DNA of 18,948 nucleotides from positions 1-18,948 of the forward strand of contig CATYDM010000039.1 of NCBI GenBank assembly GCA_958405195.1, in the 5' to 3' direction. This document shows positions 1 through 7,544 of the stretch, in pieces. Each line of letters opens with the position of its first letter. The first letter of the stretch is position 1. The position numbers and the translations under genes are program-made. This DNA is from an uncultured Collinsella sp. Its GTDB lineage: Bacteria; Actinomycetota; Coriobacteriia; Coriobacteriales; Coriobacteriaceae. The notes below the pieces were generated by a model that was not told the DNA's origin, did no database searches, and was given only the letters and a program-made list of their open reading frames with translations.

Positions 1-55
1 CCCTCGACCTACGGGACCACAACCCGTCGCTCTAGCCAACTGAGCTACACCCACC
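1..55 (-). tRNA. tRNA-His (GTG), 5' part only
   Basis: Read on the minus strand, the sequence starts GGTGGGTGTAGCTCAG and continues through a D arm and an anticodon arm whose loop TTGTGGT carries the anticodon GTG (His). There are eight bases before the conserved T8-A9, one more than in ordinary tRNAs. This matches the extra G-1 that marks tRNA-His. The T arm has begun (TCGAGGG) when the window ends, so the 3' part and acceptor strand lie outside to the left. Confidence 0.93.
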
Positions 56-81
56 GTGTCCTGTGCGCTTCGCGCTCGACT

Positions 82-110
82 ATTATTGCAAGGAACGCCA
101 CGCGATGCAA
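82..110 (-). promoter_or_regulatory. Predicted sigma70-type promoter of tRNA-His
   Basis: On the minus strand a TTGCAT -35 box (110-105) and an AATAAT -10 box (87-82) are separated by exactly 17 bases. Transcription would start near base 75, about 20 bases before the mature tRNA 5' end, which leaves a short leader for RNase P to remove. Confidence 0.6.
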
Positions 111-117
111 GCCCCAA

Positions 118-136
118 TTTTCAAGAATTTTGAAAA
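118..136. promoter_or_regulatory. Small inverted repeat in the tRNA-His/aminotransferase gap
   Basis: TTTTCAA at 118-124 and TTGAAAA at 130-136 form a perfect 7-bp inverted repeat around a 5-base centre. It lies in the divergent gap between the tRNA-His promoter and the aminotransferase gene, so an operator role is possible. The sequence alone does not separate this from chance in an AT-rich patch. No convincing promoter for the aminotransferase was found here. Confidence 0.25.
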
Positions 137-219
137 GAGTTTTTCGGATCCATTTCGAGCAAATCCCACCGGTTTCATAGGAGTAAACTTGCCCCACCCC
201 GATGTTCGAAAGGACAAGC

Positions 220-1401
220 ATGAAAGAACTCTCCAATCGCACGGCAACGTTTACCGATTCCGTCATCCGCCGCATGACACGCATCTCCAATAAGTACGGC
301 GCTGTCAATCTCTCGCAGGGCTTCCCTGACTTCGACCCCCCAGCGCAGCTGCTCGATAGCCTCAGCACCATCGCCACCGACCCCAAGCCGCTTTACCACC
401 AGTACTCCATCACCTGGGGCTCCCAGGCCATGCGTGAGGCGCTTGCCGCCAAGCAGGAGCATTTTATGGGCATGTCGGTGAACCCCAATGAGAATATCGT
501 AGTCACCTGCGGCTCTACCGAGGCCATGATGGCCGCCATGATGACGGTCACGAACCCCGGCGATAAGGTCGTCATCTTCTCGCCGTTCTACGAGAACTAC
601 GGCGCCGACACGATCCTTTCGGGTGCCGAGCCCATCTACGTGCCGCTCAACCCGCCCACATTCGACTTTGACCGCGAGACACTCGAGGCGGCCTTCCGCG
701 ACAACGACCCCAAGGCCATCGTCCTGTGCAACCCTTCCAACCCCTGCGGCAAGGTCTTTACGCGCGAGGAGCTCACCTTTATCGCCGACCTCTGCAAAAA
801 GTACGACGCCTACTGCATTACCGACGAGGTATACGAGCACATCGTCTACGCGCCCCACGAGCACGTCTATATGGCCACGCTGCCCGGCATGTTCGAGCGC
901 ACCATCAGCTGCAGTTCGCTGTCTAAGACGTACTCCATCACCGGCTGGCGTTTGGGCTACACCATTGCCCCGGCCCAGATCACCGAGCGCATCAAGAAGG
1001 TCCACGACTTCCTCACCGTGGGCGCCGCCGCTCCCCTGCAAGAGGCCGTCGTTACCGCCCTCAATTTCGACGACAGCTATTACGATGAGGTCCTCGACCT
1101 CTATACCGCCAAACGCGACCTGTTCTGCCAGGGACTCGACAGCATCGGTCTTGAGCATAACGTGCCGCAGGGCGCCTACTACGTCATGATGGACATCTCA
1201 GAGTTTGGCTATGACAGCGACCTCGAGTTCTGTGAAGACCTCGCGTCTAAAGTGGGTGTGGGCGCCGTGCCCGGCTCGAGCTTCTTCCGCGAGCCCGTCA
1301 ACCATCTGATTCGTTTCCACTTTGCCAAGCGAGACGAGACGCTTAACGCGGCGCTGGAGAACCTCAAGTCGCTACGTGATATAATCAAGCCGCGCGGGTA
1401 A
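220..1401 (+). CDS. PLP-dependent class I/II aminotransferase (kynurenine/methionine aminotransferase-like)
   Basis: This is a cytoplasmic fold-type I pyridoxal-phosphate aminotransferase of 393 residues, a normal family length. It transfers an amino group between an amino acid and a 2-oxo acid. The N-terminal motif NLSQGFPDFDPP (about residue 30) is typical of the kynurenine/methionine aminotransferase (YbdL/KAT) branch. NPSNPCG (171-177), DEVYEHIVY (from 202) and SLSKTYSITGWRLGY follow. K236 in the last motif is the predicted Schiff-base lysine, and R244 is the phosphate-contacting arginine. An upstream ATG at 202 is in frame, but AAAGGA at 209-214 sits 5 bases before the ATG at 220, so the shorter start was chosen. 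A strong hairpin terminator follows directly, so the gene is probably a single transcription unit. Substrate cannot be fixed from sequence. An aspartate or aromatic aminotransferase label is also possible. Confidence 0.92.
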   Translation: MKELSNRTATFTDSVIRRMTRISNKYGAVNLSQGFPDFDPPAQLLDSLSTIATDPKPLYHQYSITWGSQAMREALAAKQEHFMGMSVNPNENIVVTCGSTEAMMAAMMTVTNPGDKVVIFSPFYENYGADTILSGAEPIYVPLNPPTFDFDRETLEAAFRDNDPKAIVLCNPSNPCGKVFTREELTFIADLCKKYDAYCITDEVYEHIVYAPHEHVYMATLPGMFERTISCSSLSKTYSITGWRLGYTIAPAQITERIKKVHDFLTVGAAAPLQEAVVTALNFDDSYYDEVLDLYTAKRDLFCQGLDSIGLEHNVPQGAYYVMMDISEFGYDSDLEFCEDLASKVGVGAVPGSSFFREPVNHLIRFHFAKRDETLNAALENLKSLRDIIKPRG

Positions 1402-1426
1402 GAACGGCCCAGCAACTAAAGGCACT

Positions 1427-1469
1427 AAAGAAACCTCGCGAACCCGTTGGGTCACGAGGTTTCTTTTTA
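1427..1469 (+). terminator. Intrinsic terminator after the aminotransferase
   Basis: A 12-bp stem (AAAGAAACCTCG at 1427-1438 with CGAGGTTTCTTT at 1455-1466) encloses a loop that has its own small ACCC/GGGT pairing. It ends in a run of T. It lies 25 bases after the aminotransferase stop codon. Confidence 0.88.
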
Positions 1470-1496
1470 TAGCGACCTCATTTATTTTTAGAGCGC

Positions 1497-1502
1497 TATA
1501 CT
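1497..1502 (+). promoter_or_regulatory. Candidate -10 box for the fructokinase gene
   Basis: TATACT matches the sigma70 -10 consensus at five of six positions and lies 36 bases before the fructokinase start, just past the previous terminator. The best -35 candidate (GCGACC at 1472-1477) is weak and 19 bases away, so the assignment is tentative. Confidence 0.35.
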
Positions 1503-1538
1503 TTAGAGAAGGAGCAACTCGTCCCAGAGAGGAATACT

Positions 1539-2429
1539 ATGGCAGAGCAGCAGCTTATCGGAGCGCTCGAGGCCGGCGGCACCAAGATGGTCTGCGCCAC
1601 GGGCTATGCGGACGGCACGGTCCTGGAGCGTGAGCAGATCGCGACCACGACCCCGCAGGAGACCGTCGAGGCCGTCAACGCCTGGTTTGGCGACAAGGGC
1701 ATCGCCGCGCTGGGCATCGGCGCCTTTGGCCCCACCGCAGTCAACCCTGCCTCGCCCCAATACGGCAAGATCCTGGAGACGCCCAAAACGGCATGGCGCT
1801 ACTTTGACCTGCTGGGCACTATCCAAAACGAGCTCAATATCCCCTGCGGCTACGACACCGACGTCAACGTCGCCTGCCTGGGCGAGGTCACCTTTGGTTG
1901 CGCCCAGGGCCTCACTGACGTTGTGTATCTGACCATCGGCACCGGCGTGGGCGCCGGCGTGCTCTCGGGCGGTAAGCTCGTGCACGGCATGATGCATCCC
2001 GAGGCCGGCCACATCCTGGTCACGCGCGACCCGCGCGACACCATCGGCGAGCATAGTGCCTGCCCCTTCCACGACAGCTGCCTAGAGGGCCTCATCGCCG
2101 GCCCCGGCGTTAAAAAGCGCTGGGATGGCAAGAGCGCCGGAGACATGGCCGATGACCCGGAGGCCATGGACCTGCTCGCCGGCTATCTGGCACAGGCGCT
2201 CATGACCTACACGCTGTGCTACGCGCCGCAAAAGATCATCGTCGGCGGCGGCGTGGCCGACCACACCCCCATCGTGCCGCTCGCACGCAAGAAGTGTGCC
2301 GAAATGCTCAACGGCTATATCGTCACGCCCGAGGTTAACGACATCGATACCTACATTGTCAACAACAGCCTCGAGGGCAAGCAGGGCATCATGGGTTGCC
2401 TTGCCATGGGCGCACAGGCGCTTCAGTAA
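1539..2429 (+). CDS. ROK-family fructokinase
   Basis: This 296-residue sugar kinase probably phosphorylates fructose to fructose 6-phosphate with ATP in the cytoplasm. The N-terminal phosphate loop contains EAGGTK (11-16). YDTDVN (105-110) carries the likely catalytic Asp108. TIGTGVGAG (132-140) is the second nucleotide-binding motif. HPEAGH (153-158) followed by CPFHDSC gives H158, C175, H178 and C181, the zinc-binding set of ROK proteins. The sequence resembles the Bacillus GmuE/YdhR fructokinases from end to end as remembered, which is why fructokinase is preferred over glucokinase. AGAGAGGA at 1526-1533 lies 5 bases before the ATG. No transporter or glycosidase neighbours are present to confirm the sugar. 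The gene is closed by a convergent hairpin shared with the VanZ-like gene. Confidence 0.9.
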   Translation: MAEQQLIGALEAGGTKMVCATGYADGTVLEREQIATTTPQETVEAVNAWFGDKGIAALGIGAFGPTAVNPASPQYGKILETPKTAWRYFDLLGTIQNELNIPCGYDTDVNVACLGEVTFGCAQGLTDVVYLTIGTGVGAGVLSGGKLVHGMMHPEAGHILVTRDPRDTIGEHSACPFHDSCLEGLIAGPGVKKRWDGKSAGDMADDPEAMDLLAGYLAQALMTYTLCYAPQKIIVGGGVADHTPIVPLARKKCAEMLNGYIVTPEVNDIDTYIVNNSLEGKQGIMGCLAMGAQALQ

Positions 2430-2511
2430 CAGACGCACCCACGGGGCGTGGCGCGCCCGGCAAATCCGACCTACGGAACGACGCCACCACGCCTCATATA
2501 AGCCCTCAAAT

Positions 2512-2558
2512 AAAAAAGGCCGCCTACGACCAAACAATACGTCCTAGGCGGCCTTTTT
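2512..2558. terminator. Bidirectional terminator, fructokinase / VanZ-like gene
   Basis: An 18-bp stem with one C-C mismatch (2513-2530 with 2541-2558) has A-rich and T-rich flanks, so it can end transcription from either side. The right arm contains the last codons and TAG stop (2546-2544) of the minus-strand VanZ-like gene, so coding sequence and terminator overlap. Confidence 0.88.
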
Positions 2559-2993
2559 GGCGCACATCAGCGACCGTAAGAGATATCGGAGCACAACGCC
2601 CGTTGCCGCTCCACAGCAGTCGATCATCACATCGGTAATCATGCCGGCACGTCCCGGCACAAAGAGCTGAATCGTCTCGTCGATCGAGGGAATCAGCAGC
2701 AGGAACACCGCCGTGGGCAGCAGCACGTCAAAGGTGCGCCGGCCCTCAAAATCAAAGGCGTGCGTTGCCAGGATGCCGAGCACCATATACTCGGTAAAAT
2801 GCGCGCACTTGCGAACAACAAAGTTGGTCACCCATACATATGGAAGTCCCACGCCGTGCAGGAAACCGCGGATAGTTTCCATGACCGTTAGGCTCAGTGA
2901 GCCCGACCCCGAGCCGGGAACCAGCGAATTGCCCCAGATCAAGAGCGCCATCAGGCAGGTCACGACCGCCCATTTTCGATTGATCTTAACCAT
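2544..2993 (-). CDS. VanZ-like family membrane protein
   Basis: This is a small polytopic membrane protein of 149 residues. Hydrophobic segments are seen at about 8-26, 45-60, 66-80, 90-104 and 122-138. Family hallmarks are RKCAHFTEYMVLG (61-73; His65 and Glu68), SIDETIQLFVPGRAG (103-117) and a final DVMID before the last helix. VanZ-like proteins are named after the teicoplanin-resistance accessory protein, but the role of most members is not established. A GTG 21 bases upstream (3014) is in frame and lacks a ribosome site. GGAGG at 3010-3006 lies 12 bases before the ATG at 2993, so the ATG is preferred. The start lies 7 bases after the stop of the upstream 466-residue gene, indicating one operon and possible translational coupling. 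Confidence 0.85.
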   Translation of the reverse strand: MVKINRKWAVVTCLMALLIWGNSLVPGSGSGSLSLTVMETIRGFLHGVGLPYVWVTNFVVRKCAHFTEYMVLGILATHAFDFEGRRTFDVLLPTAVFLLLIPSIDETIQLFVPGRAGMITDVMIDCCGAATGVVLRYLLRSLMCAKKAA

Positions 2994-3000
2994 GCAGAAG

Positions 3001-4401
3001 TTATGCCTCCGCACGGAGCGGCGCGAAGCTGGCGGTACCGCCCTCGATAACGCTCAGATAGGCACGGCCCGTACGCTTGGCGGTAGAGGACTGCAGGCGC
3101 TCGATCTCTTCCTCGAGGATCTGATTGACGCGCTCGTGACGACGATTTTCCATAATGCCGGCGGCAATAGCCTCGGCCCGCTCGATGCTCTCGCGTGAGA
3201 TACGGGCGGTATCCTCGGGGAACACAGCGCCGTGACGGCCGACATAGGCGGGGGCAGCAGGCTGAGGGGCAGCGACGGGAGCGGGGGCTGCAACAGGAGC
3301 AGGCTCGTCAATCTCATCCAGAATCGCGGTGGCGGCGGCCCACATGTCCTCGTGGCCCGAGTAATCGGCCATGGGAACATCAACCTCGAGCGAGGCGTCC
3401 GGAAGGTCGCCAGTGTCGATGCGATCTTGGGCATCAATCGATGCGGTGATGGCTGCAGGCTCATCGAGGTCATCGAGATCGATGTCCGCGGCACCGGAGA
3501 TGATAGGCATGCTGGCGAGGTTTGCATTGTACGGCGCAGCCTCAGCCGCCTGCTGCTGGGCAGGAGCGCCCCAAAGCGAGCTTTCGGCGGCACGGCGGGC
3601 GGCAATAGCCTCCTCGTCCGCAGTCATGGCTTCATCAACGTACGAATTATCGGTAGAAGCGTCCACGTCCGCCGAGGTGGCGCTATAGGCGTTATTGGCT
3701 GCCGCGTTGGCAACGAGCGCCACGAAAGCCGCCGTGCTGCCCGCAGGGGCGGCCTGGGAGCCCGATACGGCGCGTGCCGCGGCGGCGATGTCGTCGCGAT
3801 TGAAGGAGCCGGTCTGCCCGCCGTTGGTGAGCTCGTCGATGGCGACTTGATAGACGTCGCGCGAGTGTGCAGGGTCGCAGCTCACCGGCGAATCGTCGTC
3901 GAGCATACTGTCGATCATGGACCAAGCCTCGGCCTCGTCCATAGCATCTGCGGCTCGAGCGATGGTAGGAACACCATCATCGGCATGACGGCGCTGGAAC
4001 GCACCGGTCAGGCCGGAAAGGAATGCCGAGGTAGACTGCTCCGACTGAGTCTGAGAAGCAGAAGCCGCAGCGTAAGGAGTCGCATCCTGCTGCTGGGCTG
4101 GAATCGAGGCTGTCTTGAACTCGCTTTGATGCTGATTGAGATTGGCGGCACCGCCCATGGCATCGGGCTGGAACAGACGCTCTTCACGCTGCGCACGGTA
4201 CTCGGAAATACCCAGCGAGGCGGCATAGATACCCACGCCCGCCACCGCGCCCACGGCGAAGGGAACCGCACCCGCCACGACCGTCTCGTTCACCGACGAA
4301 AACGGCAGCGTCGCGGCATACATAACCACGGGAGCGGCAAGGCCGATCCCGCACGAAAGTCCGGCAAGGACTGCTCGTTGTGTTGCATCAGAAGAAGCCA
4401 T
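3001..4401 (-). CDS. Membrane-anchored protein with a long low-complexity cytoplasmic tail, function unknown
   Basis: I do not recognise a named family for this 466-residue protein. Two hydrophobic helices (about 10-32 and 41-65) form an N-terminal membrane hairpin. The basic stretch after the second (YRAQREER) suggests the remainder is cytoplasmic. Residues 80-385 are Ala/Asp/Ser/Glu-rich, acidic and probably disordered, with a proline-alanine segment near its end. The last 80 residues look folded: an Arg/Glu-rich helix (ISRESIERAEAIAAG, then RVNQILEEEIERLQ) and a short RAYLSVIEGG tail. The start at 4401 was chosen because GGGGAG (4412-4407) lies 5 bases upstream; an earlier in-frame codon at 4428 has none. 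It is co-directional with the VanZ-like gene downstream. A scaffold or envelope-linked role is only a guess. Confidence 0.85.
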   Translation of the reverse strand: MASSDATQRAVLAGLSCGIGLAAPVVMYAATLPFSSVNETVVAGAVPFAVGAVAGVGIYAASLGISEYRAQREERLFQPDAMGGAANLNQHQSEFKTASIPAQQQDATPYAAASASQTQSEQSTSAFLSGLTGAFQRRHADDGVPTIARAADAMDEAEAWSMIDSMLDDDSPVSCDPAHSRDVYQVAIDELTNGGQTGSFNRDDIAAAARAVSGSQAAPAGSTAAFVALVANAAANNAYSATSADVDASTDNSYVDEAMTADEEAIAARRAAESSLWGAPAQQQAAEAAPYNANLASMPIISGAADIDLDDLDEPAAITASIDAQDRIDTGDLPDASLEVDVPMADYSGHEDMWAAATAILDEIDEPAPVAAPAPVAAPQPAAPAYVGRHGAVFPEDTARISRESIERAEAIAAGIMENRRHERVNQILEEEIERLQSSTAKRTGRAYLSVIEGGTASFAPLRAEA

Positions 4402-4537
4402 GAGCTCTCCCCATCTTCCAGCACCCAAATCGCATCATTCAGTTGGCTGCGCGAGAGAAGATGAAGCGGGGCTATGCCCCAAAGCAACGGTATATGGTTC
4501 GTTTCATCTGCGTTTTCCGTCGCGAAGCTTAAAAGCT

Positions 4538-4566
4538 ATTATGCGAAACCGCCCTGTCGATTGCAA
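4538..4566 (-). promoter_or_regulatory. Predicted promoter of the membrane protein/VanZ operon
   Basis: Minus strand: TTGCAA (-35, 4566-4561), 17 bases, CATAAT (-10, 4543-4538). The spacing is ideal and the -10 box matches five of six consensus positions. The predicted start near 4531 gives a leader of about 130 bases. Confidence 0.55.
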
Positions 4567-4646
4567 GCGACGATGTCGGATTGAAACGGGAAACCTGCTG
4601 CTCGTCGGTCTTATGGTTAAAAATAAGCGCGGAGCGGCGATATGGA

Positions 4647-4677
4647 AAAGGGTCAAGGCTCAAAGCCCCGACCCTTT
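4647..4677 (-). terminator. Intrinsic terminator after rho
   Basis: Arms at 4647-4660 and 4664-4677 form a 14-bp stem with a 3-base loop. Two central G-T pairs lie on the minus strand. The stem starts 38 bases after the rho stop and is followed on the minus strand by TTTT. The arms end in A and T on both sides, so weak activity on the plus strand is possible. Confidence 0.75.
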
Positions 4678-4714
4678 ATCGCATTGATGACTATCGCTGC
4701 GCGTGGATGACAAC

Positions 4715-7288
4715 CTAGAACGTCTGCTCGTAGTCGCTGTGCTTTTTGGCCGAACGCACCAGGAACTCCTGGTTGGTGTTGGTGCCCTTAAGACCCTTGA
4801 TAAACGATGCGGCTGCGCGCTCGGTGTTGTTCATGCCGGCAAGAATGCGACGCAGACCAAAGACAAACGGACGCATCTGCTCGTCGACCAACAGGTCCTC
4901 ATTACGCGTACCGGAGGCAACGGGGTCGATAGCCGGGAAGATGCGACGGTCGGCCAGGTCGCGGTCGAGCTTGAGCTCCATGTTGCCGGTGCCCTTGAAC
5001 TCCTCAAAGATGACCTCGTCCATCTTGGAACCGGTGTCGATGAGGGCAGAGGCCAGAATGGTGAGCGAGCCACCGTTCTCGATATTACGGGCTGCGCCCA
5101 GGAAGCGCTTGGGCGGATACAGTGCCGCCGAATCGACGCCGCCCGAAAGGATGCGACCCGAGGCGGGCGCCGCCAAGTTGTAGGCGCGGGCAAGACGCGT
5201 GATGGAGTCGAGCACCACCACAACATCGCCGCCCAGCTCCACGATGCGCTTGGCGCGCTCGATGACGAGCTCTGCCACGCGAGTGTGGTTGTCGGCGGGC
5301 ATATCGAAGGTCGACGCCACGACCTCACCCTTGATGGAACGCTGCATATCGGTGACCTCTTCGGGGCGCTCGTCGACGAGCAGGCAGATGAGGTGCACCT
5401 CGGGGTTGTTAATCGAGATTGACTGACAAATCTTCTTGAGGATCGTGGTCTTGCCTGCCTTGGGCGGGGACACAATCAGGCCACGCTGACCCTTGCCGAT
5501 CGGCGACACGATGTCGATGGCGCGACCGGTAATGGAGTCCTTGCCGTGCTCCATGCGCAGCGGCTCGTTGGGATAGACCGGGGTGAGGTCGCCGAACTTG
5601 GGACGGTTGCGAATCTGCTCGGGGTCCAGACCGTTGACGGTCGTGATTTTGGCGAGGCCGGCGCGCTTGTCACCGCCGCGCGAAGGACGCAGCGAGCCCT
5701 CGATGACGTCGCCCGTGCGCAGGCGCGCGGAGCGGATGAGGTAGGCGGGCACGAAGGCGTCGTCGTTGGACTTCATGTAGCCATGGGCGTGGATGATGCC
5801 GGAGCTGTCCGGGCGAATCTGCAGAATGCCCTTGATATCGCGGAAGCCCTCGGCCTTCGCAGCGGTGACGTAGATCTCTTCGACGAGCTCGGCTTTCTTC
5901 TTGCCGGTCGTCTCGATCTCGAACTCCTTGGCCTTCTCGCGCAGTTCGGCGACCTTCATGGCAGCGAGCTCCTCACGCGAAAGCGTGGGTTCGGTGGGGG
6001 CGGCGTTGCGCTCCTTGTTGCGCTGTTTGCGATCGCGCTGGCGGTTGCGACGGTCGTTGTTGCGCTCGTCCTTGCGCTCGTTGCGCTCCTCGTTGCGCTT
6101 GTGCTGGCGACGGTTGGGGCGAGCGTTGTCATCGGCCTCAGCGGGCGCGGCGCCATCGGTTGCGGCAGCGTCGGCATTGGCCGCAGCGGCGTCATTGGCC
6201 TCGGCGCCGGAATCAATCTGCGCTTCGGCATCAGCCTGCTGCTCGGACGCCTTGGCCTTAGCGGACTTCTTACGACCGCGCTTGGGCTTCTCGGACGCAG
6301 ACTGTTCGACGTCTTGGGGCTCGGCGGCATCAGTCGATGCATCGGCGGTCGTCTCGGCGGAATCCTCGGACGCACCCTTCTTGGCAGCCTTGGCCTTGGA
6401 CGTGCGCTTAGCAGCAGTACGATGGCTGCGACCAGGACGGACGTCGGCGGGCTCGACATCGGCGGGAGCGGCCTCGGAAGTCGTAGCATCCTGGACGGGT
6501 GCATCGGCAGCGGTTGCAGACTCGGCGGTCGCCGCAGCATCCCGAGCGGCTGCAGCTGCGGCTGCGGCCTTCTCTGCCTCGACGAAGGCCTTGGGCTTGC
6601 GACCGCGACGGTGCGGGCGCAAAGCCGGATCGACAACGGGAACTTCGCTGGCCTCGACAGACGCAGCGTGCTCAGCAGGCGATGCGCCCTCCCCCGCCGT
6701 GGAACGGACCGGAGCCTCAGTGAGCTCGGGGGTTGTCTGTTCAGCAACCTGCCCGGCCTTAACAGCCGTGCGACGGCGCGTGCGCGGTGCCGGCTTCTCG
6801 GTCAGCTGGTCGGCGGCAGGGGTCTCGGTGGCGGCAGGCGTCTCGGGCACAGACGGAGCTGCAAGCTCGGTCAGAGCCGCGACCTCGCGCTCGGCAGCAC
6901 GACGGCGGGCGCGCACCACCTGAGCCTCGCTAATCTGAGCCAACGCACGTGCCTGCGCGACCTCATCGGAAATCGACGCCGAGGAGTCAGCCGCAACGGT
7001 GCGCTTGGCGCGAGTCGTGCGCGTGGTGCGGCGCTTGGGCTTGGCGACCTCCTCGCCGTCAGCGGCAGACTTGGCCGTGCGGCGCGTACGCTTGGGCTTT
7101 GCCGGAGCAGCCTCCTCACCAGTTGCAGGCACGGCCTTCTCAGCCGCTGCAGGCGTAGGCGTCGAAGCAGCCTCAGGCGTCTCAGAAGCCGAGGCTTGCG
7201 CGGGCGCCGCGACCTGGTCCGACGCAACCGGTGCAGCGGGAGCGGCTTGCGTCGTCGTTATTTCGTTTTCTTGCTGTTGATCAGACAC
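4715..7288 (-). CDS. rho: Transcription termination factor Rho with long disordered N-terminal extension
   Basis: Rho is a hexameric RNA-dependent ATPase helicase that ends transcription. This copy has 857 residues, roughly twice the E. coli length. Residues 1-435 are a low-complexity extension rich in Ala, Glu, Lys and Arg, with basic patches (KPKRTRR, KPKRRTTR, RRGRKPK, KPKRGRKK) and an Arg/Asn-rich block at 391-428. The Rho_N helical domain follows (436-475), then the cold-shock-like RNA-binding domain (487-535). The ATPase core has Walker A PPKAGKTT (608-615), Walker B DVVVVLDS (688-695), Q-loop LSGGVDSAAL (714-723) and R-loop KGTGNMEL (765-772). The start is GTG at 7288. The ribosome site is weak, but no other Met codon occurs before residue 444. 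Extended Rho proteins are known in Actinobacteria. The usual aromatic residues of the primary RNA site are not seen, as described in the findings. Confidence 0.97.
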   Translation of the reverse strand: MSDQQQENEITTTQAAPAAPVASDQVAAPAQASASETPEAASTPTPAAAEKAVPATGEEAAPAKPKRTRRTAKSAADGEEVAKPKRRTTRTTRAKRTVAADSSASISDEVAQARALAQISEAQVVRARRRAAEREVAALTELAAPSVPETPAATETPAADQLTEKPAPRTRRRTAVKAGQVAEQTTPELTEAPVRSTAGEGASPAEHAASVEASEVPVVDPALRPHRRGRKPKAFVEAEKAAAAAAAARDAAATAESATAADAPVQDATTSEAAPADVEPADVRPGRSHRTAAKRTSKAKAAKKGASEDSAETTADASTDAAEPQDVEQSASEKPKRGRKKSAKAKASEQQADAEAQIDSGAEANDAAAANADAAATDGAAPAEADDNARPNRRQHKRNEERNERKDERNNDRRNRQRDRKQRNKERNAAPTEPTLSREELAAMKVAELREKAKEFEIETTGKKKAELVEEIYVTAAKAEGFRDIKGILQIRPDSSGIIHAHGYMKSNDDAFVPAYLIRSARLRTGDVIEGSLRPSRGGDKRAGLAKITTVNGLDPEQIRNRPKFGDLTPVYPNEPLRMEHGKDSITGRAIDIVSPIGKGQRGLIVSPPKAGKTTILKKICQSISINNPEVHLICLLVDERPEEVTDMQRSIKGEVVASTFDMPADNHTRVAELVIERAKRIVELGGDVVVVLDSITRLARAYNLAAPASGRILSGGVDSAALYPPKRFLGAARNIENGGSLTILASALIDTGSKMDEVIFEEFKGTGNMELKLDRDLADRRIFPAIDPVASGTRNEDLLVDEQMRPFVFGLRRILAGMNNTERAAASFIKGLKGTNTNQEFLVRSAKKHSDYEQTF

Positions 7289-7432
7289 AGTGTTTGCTCA
7301 ACTTTCTTTTCAAGCCCTGTGATCACATGCTCCCTGCATAAACCTTCAGGGCGGCTAAACAGTCTAGCTCCGTCAAATACCGACGGACATCATTGATCTG
7401 TATCGAGATGATTGCGTCATATACGCAGCGTT

Positions 7433-7460
7433 AGTGTAACACAACCGCAACCACCTGCAA
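7433..7460 (-). promoter_or_regulatory. rho: Candidate rho promoter
   Basis: Minus strand: TTGCAG (7460-7455), 16 bases, TACACT (7438-7433). The -10 fits the TAnnnT pattern common in Actinobacteria. An alternative TATATG -10 lies about 20 bases further downstream. The boxes are weak, so confidence is limited. Confidence 0.35.
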
Positions 7461-7544
7461 CTTAGTCATTGGGAACGCTCTTAAACGACTAGTCAAAAGG
7501 GGCACTTTTTGGTTTAACACCCACAAATCTGACTGCCTCCGCCA

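Larger units (their letters stand above)
4402..4714. other. 313-base gap between rho and the membrane-protein gene
   Basis: The gap holds the rho terminator, a minus-strand promoter for the membrane-protein gene, and a leader of about 130 bases. The leader contains a compact hairpin, GGGGC/GCCCC at 4468-4480 with a 3-base loop. It has no T run after it, so it is not an obvious attenuator. No small gene is convincing here. Confidence 0.6.

Noticed and set aside
63..293. 76-codon frame covering the tRNA-His promoter region
   Set aside because: It overlaps the predicted tRNA promoter and the start of the aminotransferase in another frame, with no ribosome site.
4468..4480. GGGGC/GCCCC hairpin as an attenuator or riboswitch
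   Set aside because: The stem is only 5 bp with no T run after it and no alternative pairing that I could see.
7318..7327. TGTGATCACA palindrome as a CRP site
   Set aside because: CRP sites have a 6-base spacer between TGTGA and TCACA. Here the half sites overlap, and the location is inside the rho leader.
5546..7396. 616-codon plus-strand open frame antisense to rho
   Set aside because: It is the mirror of the repetitive, GC-rich Rho extension. The translation is an Arg/Gly/Leu-rich run with no domain, and Rho on the other strand has full family motifs.
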